Counted from the first letter of the stretch, positions 16,671 to 25,686 are shown. The stretch: 29,009 nt of DNA from Gammaproteobacteria bacterium (GCA_012960755.1 DUAT01000065.1:1-29009); one strand, 5' to 3'. The notes: generated by a model from the sequence alone, not told the origin. Numbers and translations: made by a program.

Positions 16671-17873
16671 ATGACCGCACCGCTGGAAGGAATACGAGTA
16701 CTTGAAGTTGCCAGTTGGCTGGCCGCGCCCAGTTGTGCGGCACTACTGGCGGATATGGGCGCTGAGGTGATCAAGGTTGAACCGCCGGGCGGCGACAGCT
16801 ATCGAAAACTCTATGACTCACTGCTGGGTGCTGACTCAGTGCATCCCTGTTTTCAGTTCGACAATCGTGGCAAGCGGGGGGTCTGTGTCAATCTTGAAGA
16901 TCCGGAAGGCTTGGAAATGGTCCGCACGCTCGCCAAAGACGTGGACATCTTCCTCACCAATCTCACCCAGGCCCGCCTTGAACGCTACCAGCTGACTGAC
17001 ACTGACATCAAGGTGCTGTCCCCTGGCGCAATCTATGCTGTGTTGTCGGGATATGGTACAAAGGGACCCGACAGCGAACGGCAGGCATTCGACCAGACAG
17101 CCTTCTGGGCACGCAGCGGCGCCATGGCCATGTTTGGCGACCGCGATGATGGTCCCCTCCTATCTCGCGGCGGCTATGGTGATCGAATCACTGCGCTCAA
17201 CCTATTGTCCGCTATCCTGGCCGCCATGCGTATCAAGGATAAAACGGGCGAAGGCCAGTATGTTGAAGTGACACTGCAACGCACTGGCGTCTGGGCAATG
17301 GCAAGCGACGTGACCACGGCGCTGTATGATCGCGTTGATGCTGACAAAACCAGCCAGAAGGCACCGGGTAATCCCATCTGGAATTACTATCGCGCCTCTG
17401 ATGATCGCTGGTTCGCTATGGTCATGCCTTTCGCCGTACACTATTGGCCAAAGTTCTGCACCATGCTCGGCCGGGATGACTGGGCAACCGATGAGCGTTT
17501 CCTGACCACACTCGGCCTGGCGGAGCATGGTCCTTCGCTCATACCCGAGCTGAATGACCTGTTTGCCAGCCAGGACCTTGAATACTGGCGCGAGCAACTG
17601 GATAACGCCGGGTTGATCTGGGAACCCATCGCCCTCGTGACCGAGGTGATTGAAGACCCTGCGCTTCGGGAGCGCGGCGCCTTCTCTGTCGTCGTTCACG
17701 AGAAAGCGGGCGCCCTGGAGATCGTATCAGCGCCCTTTGATATCAGAAATGCTGACATTGAAGTCAGGGGCCCGGCACCGGATATTGGGCAGCATACACG
17801 GGAGGTGTTCGAGGAATTTGGGGTTGATGCGGGGGAAATCGAGTCGATGATCGAACGGGGGGTGCTACAGTGA
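16671..17873 (+). CDS. Class III CoA-transferase (CaiB/BaiF family)
   Basis: A 400-residue cytosolic enzyme that moves CoA between acyl-CoA and a free carboxylic acid. It has the family N-terminus (PLEGIRVLEVASWLAAPSCA, then LADMGAEVIKVEPPGGD), a FDNRGKRGVCVNL segment and the catalytic Asp, D171 in GGYGDRITALNLL, followed by KTGEGQYVEVTL. Length is normal for the family and the frame is undamaged. It follows the PhyH gene by 81 bases in the same direction and probably supplies or uses the same acyl-CoA; PhyH enzymes of the phytanoyl type act on CoA thioesters. The ribosome site (AGGG about nine bases before ATG) is moderate. The substrate is unknown. It converges with the monooxygenase gene. 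Confidence 0.93.
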   Translation: MTAPLEGIRVLEVASWLAAPSCAALLADMGAEVIKVEPPGGDSYRKLYDSLLGADSVHPCFQFDNRGKRGVCVNLEDPEGLEMVRTLAKDVDIFLTNLTQARLERYQLTDTDIKVLSPGAIYAVLSGYGTKGPDSERQAFDQTAFWARSGAMAMFGDRDDGPLLSRGGYGDRITALNLLSAILAAMRIKDKTGEGQYVEVTLQRTGVWAMASDVTTALYDRVDADKTSQKAPGNPIWNYYRASDDRWFAMVMPFAVHYWPKFCTMLGRDDWATDERFLTTLGLAEHGPSLIPELNDLFASQDLEYWREQLDNAGLIWEPIALVTEVIEDPALRERGAFSVVVHEKAGALEIVSAPFDIRNADIEVRGPAPDIGQHTREVFEEFGVDAGEIESMIERGVLQ

Positions 17874-17972
17874 ATATATCTTATCGCCGAAAATCGGATT
17901 CTCAAGACCCAACTCAAAACTCCCTTGTTGCTCACTGATTCGCAGCGAATTACGCTGGTAGAAATCGGTCAT
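17865..17972 (-). pseudogene. Short coding-like remnant between converging genes
   Basis: A minus-strand frame starting at ATG 17972 and ending at TAG 17865-17867 encodes 35 residues (MTDFYQRNSLRISEQQGSFE, then LENPIFGDKI). It overlaps the last bases of the CoA-transferase gene. The composition is protein-like, but there is no ribosome site and no recognised family. It could be a leftover tail of a gene once downstream of the monooxygenase, or chance. Confidence 0.22.
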
Positions 17973-18026
17973 CGACTTGACCTTAACGCGCTCGAAGATG
18001 TTGCCTGTGCTTATCTACCCGGCTTG

Positions 18027-19676
18027 TCAGTCGACTTCAAATCCCTCGTAACTATTGGCGGCAACATCCGCCAGACGCTGACGATAATTCGGGGCACCAC
18101 CGTTGTAAATCAAGTAACGAATCTTGTCGTGATCTTCAACGTTGGAGTTGTAACCCGTGAACCAGGACTTGGCCTTACGCAACAGCAGCTTGCTGTATAG
18201 ATGCTTAACGTTCGCCGTCCATTCTTCCTCTGCCTCCGTTGTAGCCTCGACGCGTGTAATGTTATTAGCCAGGATATGGCCTAAGAGATCTGTCGCCCAA
18301 TTAACTCCGGCTTCGATTCCACGCGGGAAATTAGTCGAGTTCGATCCGGCCGTCGGACCTGCCAGTGTGAACAGGTTCGGGAATCCTGATATCTGAACGC
18401 CAAGGTAGGTAATTGGATTATCGATCCACTTGTCGCGCAGCTTCAGTCCATCGACACCCTCGATGTCAATGCGATCAAACGAACCAGTAATGGCATCAAA
18501 ACCAGTCGCATATACGATGATATCGAACTCATATTCCCCTGCCGACGTCTTGATACCTTCTGGTGTAATCCGCTCGATGGGGGTCTTTTCAATATTCACA
18601 AGGTGCACATTGTCTCGATTGTATGCCTCATAATAATTGGTCTCCATAGGGACCCTTTGCACACCAAACCCATGATCTGTGGGGATCATCTGCTCGGCCA
18701 CTTCGGGGTCGTTGACACGCCCACGAATCTTGTCGGCAATGAACCTGGAGAATTCCGCGTTAGCTTTCTCGTCTGTGAGAACATTGTAGTAGTTGCCCAG
18801 CCAGATACCGAAGCCGGGGGAGTTATATAAGTTTTCCCAGAATTCCAAACGCTCTTCCTCGGGCACATCGAATAGTTCACGTCGAACAGCCCCGTGAATA
18901 AAACCTCCGTTTGTTTCGGCACACCTCGTAAAAACCTCATCATAAGAAGCTTTGATCTCAGTCATCTCATCATCATTGATCTTGCTATTGTTTAGGGGGG
19001 CACACCAATTCGGGCGACGCTGGAACACTGTCAATTGATCGACCTTATCCTGGAGTTCGGCGATTACCTGGACGCCAGTGGCACCCGTGCCAATTACTGC
19101 GACTTTCTTGCCTTTCACCTCTACCGGTTCGTGCGGCCAGTAGTAGGTGTGAAAGGACTCGCCCTTGAAGGATTCCATGCCCTCAATTTTAGGTTCCGTA
19201 GCCGCCGATAGCAGCCCAATTGCTGTCATCAGGAATCGGCATGTGTGTGAACGACCATTCTCGAGAAAGACCGTCCAAATTCGGGCGTCCTCATCCCAGG
19301 TGGCTCGCTCGACCTTGCAGCCAAACTGCATGTATTGGAGAAGGTCGAACTTCTCGACCACGTGCTCAAGATAGCGCAACGTCTCCGGCTGACCGGAAAA
19401 ATTCTCGCTCCAGTTCCATTCTTCGAGTAACTCTTTCGAGAAGGAGTAACCGTAGCTCCAACTCTCTGAGTCGAAGCGACAACCCGGGTACCGGTTCCAG
19501 TACCAGGTACCACCAGGACCTGTGCCGGTTTCCAACACAGTCACATTCAGACCGAGTTCGAGCAGTTTGTAGAGTTGATAGATACCACACACTCCTGCCC
19601 CGATAATGATAATGTCTCGTTCAGGTTTGGGCTGATTGCGGGTTTGGAATTGATCCTGCGTTTCACTGGCACTCAT
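18027..19676 (-). CDS. Flavin monooxygenase of the Baeyer-Villiger type
   Basis: A 549-residue FAD- and NADPH-dependent monooxygenase. Visible motifs are FAD-binding GAGVCG (residues 26-31), GPGGTWYWNRYPGCRFDSES (typical of class B/BVMO enzymes), the BVMO fingerprint FKGESFHTYYWP (170-181), a second Rossmann motif GTGATG (196-201) for NADPH, and the late YATGFD signature. It would insert oxygen next to a ketone or oxidise heteroatoms; the substrate is not predictable here. The length is typical and the frame intact. It stands alone on its strand, converging with the CoA-transferase. A 13-bp palindrome lies 81-93 bases upstream of its ATG (listed separately). Together with the PhyH and CoA-transferase genes it would suit degradation of hydrophobic carbon, by inference only. 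Confidence 0.94.
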   Translation of the reverse strand: MSASETQDQFQTRNQPKPERDIIIIGAGVCGIYQLYKLLELGLNVTVLETGTGPGGTWYWNRYPGCRFDSESWSYGYSFSKELLEEWNWSENFSGQPETLRYLEHVVEKFDLLQYMQFGCKVERATWDEDARIWTVFLENGRSHTCRFLMTAIGLLSAATEPKIEGMESFKGESFHTYYWPHEPVEVKGKKVAVIGTGATGVQVIAELQDKVDQLTVFQRRPNWCAPLNNSKINDDEMTEIKASYDEVFTRCAETNGGFIHGAVRRELFDVPEEERLEFWENLYNSPGFGIWLGNYYNVLTDEKANAEFSRFIADKIRGRVNDPEVAEQMIPTDHGFGVQRVPMETNYYEAYNRDNVHLVNIEKTPIERITPEGIKTSAGEYEFDIIVYATGFDAITGSFDRIDIEGVDGLKLRDKWIDNPITYLGVQISGFPNLFTLAGPTAGSNSTNFPRGIEAGVNWATDLLGHILANNITRVEATTEAEEEWTANVKHLYSKLLLRKAKSWFTGYNSNVEDHDKIRYLIYNGGAPNYRQRLADVAANSYEGFEVD

Positions 19677-19756
19677 AGTTTCTGCATCCGCTTCTTGCCT
19701 TGATTGTCACATTGACATGTTGCTACTGCCTGGTGTTGTGATTTATATCAATAAAA

Positions 19757-19769
19757 ATGGTTAAACCAT
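19757..19769. promoter_or_regulatory. Palindrome upstream of the monooxygenase, candidate operator
   Basis: ATGGTT-A-AACCAT is a perfect 6-1-6 inverted repeat. It lies in the promoter region of the monooxygenase gene, next to an AT-rich TATAAA-like sequence read on the minus strand. No regulator gene is adjacent. Short palindromes of this length occur by chance in AT-rich DNA. Confidence 0.3.
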
Positions 19770-19918
19770 AATTAATTGTGTCGTCACAAACCGACCATTC
19801 TGTTCCAGGGTGGCTAATCAATGTGGTCATATCTGCAGGGTCTTATCGGACGGCCGCATTCTTTCTTCTTCTCGTAACTGTTCTTCACGGTTCTAGCCAG
19901 AGGGGATCAGACTGTGAT

Positions 19919-20308
19919 TCAGGTCTGCTCTTCTACAGCTCGGAAGGCTGCATCAAACGCGGCATCCATATAAGCGCGGGCCTCAGAATCCGAATTAGCA
20001 ATGGAGATACGCCCGAACTTCGCACGTCCTATTTCATGGGGAGCCTGTCCTTCCTCCCACTCAGGATCATCGAGGCCCAGATACGGATAGGTGTAGCCAT
20101 GAGGAATCCTGTTAACCGTGATGGCCAGTATATCGGTCTCGTGGTTGAAACCATGCTTGCCGAGCATTGCCTGCAGCTGATCGCGAATCTCTTTCTCGTA
20201 CTGCTCGAATGTTGTCGCATAGATTTTGTGGCGACCGATACGGAGCAGATCACGCCCGGTTCCTTCCTCATGAAACATCATGACAACTGCTCTTGACCAC
20301 CAGATCAA
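19919..20308 (-). pseudogene. C-terminal fragment of an NAD(P)/FAD-dependent oxidoreductase
   Basis: About 125 codons read as the C-terminal part of the spermidine-dehydrogenase-like, amine-oxidase-fold flavoproteins: GRHKIYATTFEQYEKEIRDQ, then ILAITVNRIPHGYTYPYLGL, then FGRISIANSDSEARAYMDAA. The last segment is the characteristic FGRIxIANSD region that closes the FAD site. The N-terminal Rossmann fold and everything before VVMMFHEEG are missing, and no start codon with a ribosome site exists. This is a 5'-truncated relic next to another truncated gene at 20438. Confidence 0.75.
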
Positions 20309-20437
20309 CCGGATTGAATTCTGATCCGCGGTTATATATTTTTTCGATCTGAGCCGTAGCCTTGCAACGCTTTAGCTCTGGCTGATGTCAAATACCTTAA
20401 AAGTGGTCAAACCTGACTAAAAAGATGCAGGACCTAT

Positions 20438-20650
20438 ATGTTTAAAAATTACGTCACAGTTGCCTTGCGCCGCATCCTCAGAAACAAACTCTATTCTGCC
20501 ATTAACATTCTAGGTCTGGTTGTGGGGTTGTCAGTATTTCTGTTTGGTTCACTGCTGGCGAACTACGAGAAGATTCATGACATCTTTTTTGAGAATTCGG
20601 CACGTATTTTTACTGTTGGCACCTTGTTCTCACCAAAGGCGGATATTGGC
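20438..20650 (+). pseudogene. N-terminal fragment of an ABC transporter permease (MacB/FtsX type)
   Basis: Starts at ATG 20438 with an AGGA ribosome site five bases upstream. The sequence MFKNYVTVALRRILRNKLYS then INILGLVVGLSVFLFGSLL is the classic N-terminus of MacB/FtsX-like permeases with the first membrane span. The following SARIFTVGTLFSPKADIGI begins the periplasmic domain. After about 70 codons the sequence switches to foreign DNA and stops at 20692. The family is normally 400 or 800 residues long, so this is a 3'-truncated gene. Confidence 0.75.
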
Positions 20651-20751
20651 ATCCCAATTTCTGCGTCGTGTTTCGTAGCCGCTCTGATTTGATCGTTAGC
20701 AATCAAGAGAAAAACCGTCAGTAGCAGGATCAGGGTTTTTTGAATGAACAC
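20650..20751 (-). pseudogene. N-terminal fragment of an exported protein
   Basis: Reading leftwards from GTG 20751, with AGGAG seven bases upstream, is a good signal peptide (FIQKTLILLLTVFLLIAND, then QIRAA). After about eight mature residues the frame enters the reverse complement of the ABC permease fragment near 20645-20655. The mature protein is lost, so its function cannot be told. The ribosome site and signal peptide make this a genuine gene start rather than chance. Confidence 0.55.
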
Positions 20752-20825
20752 ATTCACTCTCCTTTAAGTGTATTTACGTTAATCGTTCGCGCATTTGAGA
20801 ACGGTCAAGTACGGTATTTGCAAGG

Positions 20826-22271
20826 CTACGCCGCCCCCACTACCGTCGCCTGCTCTTCCTTCACCTTTAACAACATCACGGCACCAATAATCATCAATGA
20901 GGCTAGCGAGGCAAAACCAATACGCTGTGATTCAAATAAGTCGGTAACTGTGGCGACCAATAAAGGCGCTAGAAATGCGGTGACTGTCGATGACAAAGCA
21001 AACAGCCCAAAAAATTGCGTCACCATTTCTGGTGGAGAAATGCGTGCCATCAGGGTTCTGGATGCTGACAGCCCTGTGACAAAGAATATGGCGAACACCT
21101 GGTTTGTCGCAAAGTAAAATAGTTCAGGTAATGATGCAAAGTAAGGTGCGTCCCACACCGGCTCGGACCCCACCTCCAACACATACAAGATTGTATCTGG
21201 CTGCACTGACACGAGTGTTAGCAACACAAGGGCGCTGGTGCCAATCGCAATCTGCAGGGCAAGAATGGAACCAATGCGATCGTCAAGGCGCCCACCCAAG
21301 TACGCGCCGAACATTGCCGACGCGCTCGTGCACAAGCCAAAAATAAGCAGAGTGGTTGTGTCCCATCCAAAGGTGCCAGATGCATAGATTCCGCCAAATG
21401 TAAGCACCCCCACCATGCCGTCAATAAAGAACATCCTGGCGAGAAGGTAGCGCGCAATATTGGAGTAGTGCCTGACATGTTTCAGTGTTTGGAATACGTC
21501 CTGCACACCTTCTTTGGCCAGCTGCCACATGGGCAAATGTGAAGCTTTGCCATCGGGTGTAAACAACAAAATAGGCAGTGTCATCACCAACATCCATGCA
21601 CCTGCAATGGGGCCAACAATACGGTTATGTTCATGTGCTGCCTGGTCAATGCCAAACAAGGGGGCTTCTGGCAAAAACGCCCATGGCTGGGTGCCTGGCA
21701 GTGAAAATGCAATTAGCACAAATAGCATCAACATTAATCCACCCACGTTACCTAACGAAAAAGCCAGGCCGGAGATCACCCCAATCCGGTTCATCGGTGC
21801 GATGGAGGGTAACATGGCATTGTGGAATACCTCCGAGATGGTGAAACAGATTTTGATGGTGAACAAAATGGTCAGTGACAGGCCAAGACTCAAACCCTGA
21901 CCCTCTGGCTTGATAAACCACAGGCAAAAGGCGCCCATCGTCATAACCAGTACCGTACCCGCTACCCAGGGTTTGCGTCGACCATCCTTGTCGGCAATTG
22001 CGCCCAAAAAAGGGGCGGTCAGCGCCAGTACAAAGCCCGCGCCTGCCGTGATGTAACCGATCAGCGCCTGGCCTTTTACCGGATCACCGACCACGGTGTT
22101 GCTAAAATAGGGGTAGAACACGTAGATGATGACCATGATGTAATATGGGTCACGTGCACCCTGGCCGAATGTCCAACTAAAGTAACCAAGGGGACTCGCC
22201 GCAGGGGTGCCGGCCAGGGATAAGACGTTACTATTCATACTTGTTGTGTCCCGGATATCAAAATGACGCAT
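20826..22271 (-). CDS. Atg22/UMF1-like MFS transporter
   Basis: A 481-residue inner-membrane protein with about twelve hydrophobic segments. The loop GAIADKDGRRKPWV between the second and third spans is the MFS motif-A equivalent seen in the Atg22-like (vacuole-effluxer) branch, and the FFGLFALSSTVTAFLAPLL span near the end is also typical. Substrates of bacterial members are mostly unknown; export of amino acids or small metabolites is a guess. Two starts are possible, ATG 22271 and ATG 22238 (MNSNVLSLAG). Neither has a strong ribosome site, and the shorter form would lose eleven residues. The secreted-protein gene lies 84 bases upstream on the same strand, and the two may share a transcript. 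Confidence 0.9.
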   Translation of the reverse strand: MRHFDIRDTTSMNSNVLSLAGTPAASPLGYFSWTFGQGARDPYYIMVIIYVFYPYFSNTVVGDPVKGQALIGYITAGAGFVLALTAPFLGAIADKDGRRKPWVAGTVLVMTMGAFCLWFIKPEGQGLSLGLSLTILFTIKICFTISEVFHNAMLPSIAPMNRIGVISGLAFSLGNVGGLMLMLFVLIAFSLPGTQPWAFLPEAPLFGIDQAAHEHNRIVGPIAGAWMLVMTLPILLFTPDGKASHLPMWQLAKEGVQDVFQTLKHVRHYSNIARYLLARMFFIDGMVGVLTFGGIYASGTFGWDTTTLLIFGLCTSASAMFGAYLGGRLDDRIGSILALQIAIGTSALVLLTLVSVQPDTILYVLEVGSEPVWDAPYFASLPELFYFATNQVFAIFFVTGLSASRTLMARISPPEMVTQFFGLFALSSTVTAFLAPLLVATVTDLFESQRIGFASLASLMIIGAVMLLKVKEEQATVVGAA

Positions 22272-22355
22272 TGTGTCTGCGTCTTGTTGGGTTGAGTCCT
22301 AACTGCGCAACCTGGCACAAGCGTTAGCGCGTGAATACACCGACTATACTAGAAA

Positions 22356-23438
22356 CTACCTGGCCGTCAGTTGTTTTTGCTCGAGCAGCCTGGCGCCCCG
22401 CATGACGTTTCCCAGGGCGTAATTACCCTCATGACAAGCGTACTCAAATACGCGCTCGTCAGAATTCGCCAGGACGAAATCACCACTCCAGTTTTTGGTC
22501 CACACGGTGGGGTCATCGACGGTGAAACTATACTGAAGGTCGCCTTCATCGAGCACCGTAAGGCGCTCGGTCAACTTCAGGTTTCGGGATGCCCCAACAA
22601 GACCTGTCACATCGCGAAAGTTGGTTGTTTCGATGACAAGCGAATCTGCTTCCCACCAGCCGATTGAATCACCCAGCCATTTACGGATGTTGTCATTAAT
22701 GTGTTCTGAATCCATGCGAACAATTCGGACATCGTGGATCATCTCATTCAAGATCATCATATGCTGAGGTGTTTGTACCAGGCGTACAAAGTTGTTGTAG
22801 AGGCCGGGAACAATGGGCGGGCCTTCAACAAAGCCAATAAGACAACGTTCTGCTGCCGGGCGCAGTTCGTGATCATCGTAAGGACCAGGGCCTTCCTCGT
22901 TTAGCCACCAGGCAGTGCCATCGTTACGGAAGAAGTTCGAGAACCACTTTGTAAAGGTTGCTTCAACCTCAGGGTGCATGGCAGGTCGTCGACCATTGGC
23001 AGGATCGGTGATTATTGACGTACGATATTGTCCCTTGATTGCGAGCGCTCCCTCTCCCCGGTCAAACCAAAAGGTGTTGTATGCGCCAACGTTACCAGCG
23101 CCGAACAATTCGGCTTCCTGACGCCGGTCTTCAAAGCCCACGAGCGCTGCGCCACCGGCTTCGGGCGCGCCGCGATCACCGTCAGTGGGAGCATTTCCCC
23201 TGGCCATAAGTGCCCGTTCTTCCTCGGCAATATCTTTGACTTCTTTCGGAGTTAGAAATAATCGATCGCCAAATTGAACCGGTCGTTCAAGTGGCGTCAG
23301 GGTCGACGCGTCATAAACACCGGAAAAATCTGGTTTACCTCCTAATGTTCGCCTGGTTTCAGAATCACTGGCCAAAAGTGAAGAACTGGCAAGCAGCGTC
23401 AAGCTAAGAACGAAAACAACAACAGTGTGGATTCTCAT
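22356..23438 (-). CDS. Secreted protein of unknown function
   Basis: A 360-residue protein with a Sec signal peptide (residues 1 to about 23, VVFVLSLTLLASSSLLA). The mature part carries motifs of a widespread uncharacterised exported family: GGKPDFSGVYD near the N-terminus, then an ERCLIGFVEGPPIVPGLYNN segment, MIHDVRIVRMD, then WLGDSIGWWEADSLVIETTN and a closing WSGDFVLANSDERVFEYAC. These motifs recur in many marine and soil bacteria, usually near transport or degradation genes, without a proven activity. ATG 23438 has AGGA about eleven bases upstream. It is divergent from the aldo/keto reductase across a 242-bp spacer and is followed by the MFS gene. Confidence 0.87.
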   Translation of the reverse strand: MRIHTVVVFVLSLTLLASSSLLASDSETRRTLGGKPDFSGVYDASTLTPLERPVQFGDRLFLTPKEVKDIAEEERALMARGNAPTDGDRGAPEAGGAALVGFEDRRQEAELFGAGNVGAYNTFWFDRGEGALAIKGQYRTSIITDPANGRRPAMHPEVEATFTKWFSNFFRNDGTAWWLNEEGPGPYDDHELRPAAERCLIGFVEGPPIVPGLYNNFVRLVQTPQHMMILNEMIHDVRIVRMDSEHINDNIRKWLGDSIGWWEADSLVIETTNFRDVTGLVGASRNLKLTERLTVLDEGDLQYSFTVDDPTVWTKNWSGDFVLANSDERVFEYACHEGNYALGNVMRGARLLEQKQLTAR

Positions 23439-23595
23439 TGCATCTAGTCCTGTGACGGAGAGAACAGTCTACACCTTTTGTACCCTTTGCCGTGATTGCC
23501 TTTCAGACATTTATCATGCATGGAATCGCCGCTCACCTGGATGGTGCAGGTAGACGTTAAGTACTTTTGACCCCTGGGAACTTAAATACTATTTC

Positions 23596-23624
23596 TTACG
23601 GGAAGGTTGAGGTCAGAGTATAAT
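23596..23624 (+). promoter_or_regulatory. Probable sigma70-type promoter for the aldo/keto reductase
   Basis: A perfect TATAAT at 23619-23624, with TTACGG at 23596-23601 seventeen bases upstream as a weak -35. Transcription would start near 23631, about 50 bases before the GTG start at 23681. Confidence 0.55.
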
Positions 23625-23680
23625 GCTACTAGCCAGGTGTGAATTTGGGATGAGTAGACAGCAATTAAAGGAGAAGAACT

Positions 23681-24706
23681 GTGACCGATGTAAAGATTAA
23701 GAGACGTTCACTGCTGCAGAGTTTATCAATGCTGGTAGTTGGCGGTGGCGTGTTGGTAAAGACGCGTAGTTTGCAGGCTGCCGTTGATGAGGCCACTCAT
23801 TCGGTAAATAGCTGGCCGGAAATGGAATACAGGGAACTGGGCAATACCGGGTTCAAAGGTAGTCGCCTCGTCTTCGGTTGTGGTGCTGCTCTTATGTTTG
23901 GCCAGGCTAATGACTTACTGGAACCCGCACTGGAATCTGGTATCAATGTATTCGACGTCGGCTATCGAGATTATTATCGCAATGCTGAAGAAAATCTCGC
24001 CCCCTTCCTCAAAAAACACCGGGATAAAATCTTCCTGATTTCGAAAGCCCCGGCGGGGGATACTGCCGCCAACGAAGTCGTTGGTGTCGCGAAGGCGAAA
24101 CAGACTGCGAAGATCTGGCAGAATTTCATGGATGCCAGCTTGAAAGAATTGCAGGTTGAGCACGTAGACGCATACTATTTGATGGCTGCAAATAATACGA
24201 CGATTATTCAAAGCGAAGAAATGTACTCGGCATTCAATACGGCAAAACAGGCTGGAAAGGTAAGTCACTGGGGACTAAGCACCCACGAAAATGCGCAGAA
24301 TGTCTTGCTCGCCGCAGCTGAAACTGGTTGGTACGACCTGGCTCAGATCGCGATCACTCCCGGTGGCTGGTATGATTGGGAAAGTAAGCAGGTTCTTCAG
24401 GGATCAAAAGACATGATCGGCTTGAAGCCTGTGCTCGATACTGCACGAGAAGCGGGCATCGGGTTGATCGGCATGAAAGCAGGTCGGCATCTGGCAGGAA
24501 AATTCTGGCTCCCGTGGGGGAACCCGGATACCTTCGACAAGTACTATAGTAGTATAGTCATGAAATCCAGTCTCAGCGAATTTCAGCGGAGTTATGCCTA
24601 TGTGCTTGCACATGGCCTGGACGCGGTGAATGCTGATATGTGGCATTGGCAGCACATGCGCGAGAACTTTATCGCAGCCACGACAGCGCAAACTTACTTT
24701 GTCTGA
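23681..24706 (+). CDS. Tat-exported aldo/keto reductase family protein
   Basis: A 341-residue protein starting at GTG 23681 behind AAAGGAGA. The N-terminus KIKRRSLLQSLSMLVVGGG is a twin-arginine signal, so the protein is probably exported folded with its cofactor. The mature part is an aldo/keto reductase TIM barrel: YRELGNTGFKGSRLVFGCG, then INVFDVGYRDYYRNAEENL holding the Asp and Tyr positions, and IFLISKAP with the Lys. At the usual catalytic His position (LQLHG in most members) this protein has YYLMAANN, so the His is absent. Activity may therefore differ from classical carbonyl reduction. A short Rho gene follows after 35 bases on the same strand, perhaps on the same transcript. Confidence 0.88.
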   Translation: MTDVKIKRRSLLQSLSMLVVGGGVLVKTRSLQAAVDEATHSVNSWPEMEYRELGNTGFKGSRLVFGCGAALMFGQANDLLEPALESGINVFDVGYRDYYRNAEENLAPFLKKHRDKIFLISKAPAGDTAANEVVGVAKAKQTAKIWQNFMDASLKELQVEHVDAYYLMAANNTTIIQSEEMYSAFNTAKQAGKVSHWGLSTHENAQNVLLAAAETGWYDLAQIAITPGGWYDWESKQVLQGSKDMIGLKPVLDTAREAGIGLIGMKAGRHLAGKFWLPWGNPDTFDKYYSSIVMKSSLSEFQRSYAYVLAHGLDAVNADMWHWQHMRENFIAATTAQTYFV

Positions 24707-24741
24707 ACTTACGCCGTTCTCTAGAGCCATAAACCGATATC

Positions 24742-25686
24742 ATGACGAAAAAAACACTATCTTTGAAGGTGAAAAGAAGTAAAGACGCCAAACCAGTAGA
24801 TGAGGTGGTCAAGGATGTATCTCATGATGACCCACAAAAGCGTTTTTTAAATGGCGTAGCCGTCAATCCTTGTTCGTGCATTCGCCTGGAATTAGGTTCT
24901 CAGCAACTCACCACGCGAGCGATAGATTTGATCGCGCCAATCGGAATGGGGCAGCGAGGTTTGATTGTTGCTCCACCGGGCTCCGGGAAAACGACCATTT
25001 TAAAACATATTTGCCAGGCGGTTGGGGAAGCTTATCCTGAGATAAAGCTTTATGCGTTACTCATTGATGAGCGGCCGGAAGAAGTGACTGATTTTAAGCG
25101 CAGCGTACCGGCGCAAGTACACGCCTCATCCTCGGATGAAAGCTATGACCAACACGTCCGAGTGGCCAATGACCTCCTCAATACCGCCCGCCAGGAAGCT
25201 GGCGAAGGTCACGATGTAATGATTGTTATTGATTCTCTCACGAGGCTCTCACGAGTACATAATGCAGGGCGAAAGAGCAGCGGTCGTACCATGTCGGGCG
25301 GACTTGACGCTAGAGCCATGGAAATACCACGAAAACTGTTTGGCGCAGCTAGAAAGATTGAGGATGGTGGGTCGCTTACCATTCTAGCAACCATACTCGT
25401 TGATACCGGAAGCCGGATGGACCAGGTGATTTTTGAGGAGTTCAAGGGCACGGGTAATATGGAAATCGTTTTATCACGGGAGATTGCGAATCAACGGATA
25501 TTTCCGGCACTGGATATTGCTAAAAGTAGCACGCGCCGTGAGGAGCTTCTTCTAGATTCGAAAGATATCGAAAATGTAAGAGTTTTGCGGAGGGCACTTA
25601 CCAATCTAAAACCTGTAGAAGGCGCCAGGAAACTTGTTGAGCTACTTGAGAAATACCCAACGAATGCAGAGCTGCTAAACGGTTAG
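24742..25686 (+). CDS. Short Rho-like ATPase lacking the N-terminal RNA-binding domain
   Basis: A 314-residue protein aligning with the C-terminal ring ATPase of transcription termination factor Rho (E. coli Rho is 419 residues). The first ~32 residues are lysine-rich and unrelated to Rho. Similarity starts at the linker ([19 protein letters not shown]) and then covers [20 protein letters not shown] (Walker A, with GS replacing the usual KA before GKT), [24 protein letters not shown] (Walker B), a Q-loop [14 protein letters not shown], an R-loop DTGSR and the arginine finger in STRREELL. The Rho_N helix bundle and the cold-shock-like primary RNA site are absent. It might be a Rho paralogue with another RNA or protein adaptor, or a regulator of the housekeeping Rho ring. 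No ribosome site is obvious. The gene end overlaps the truncated vapB on the other strand. Confidence 0.9.
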   Translation: MTKKTLSLKVKRSKDAKPVDEVVKDVSHDDPQKRFLNGVAVNPCSCIRLELGSQQLTTRAIDLIAPIGMGQRGLIVAPPGSGKTTILKHICQAVGEAYPEIKLYALLIDERPEEVTDFKRSVPAQVHASSSDESYDQHVRVANDLLNTARQEAGEGHDVMIVIDSLTRLSRVHNAGRKSSGRTMSGGLDARAMEIPRKLFGAARKIEDGGSLTILATILVDTGSRMDQVIFEEFKGTGNMEIVLSREIANQRIFPALDIAKSSTRREELLLDSKDIENVRVLRRALTNLKPVEGARKLVELLEKYPTNAELLNG

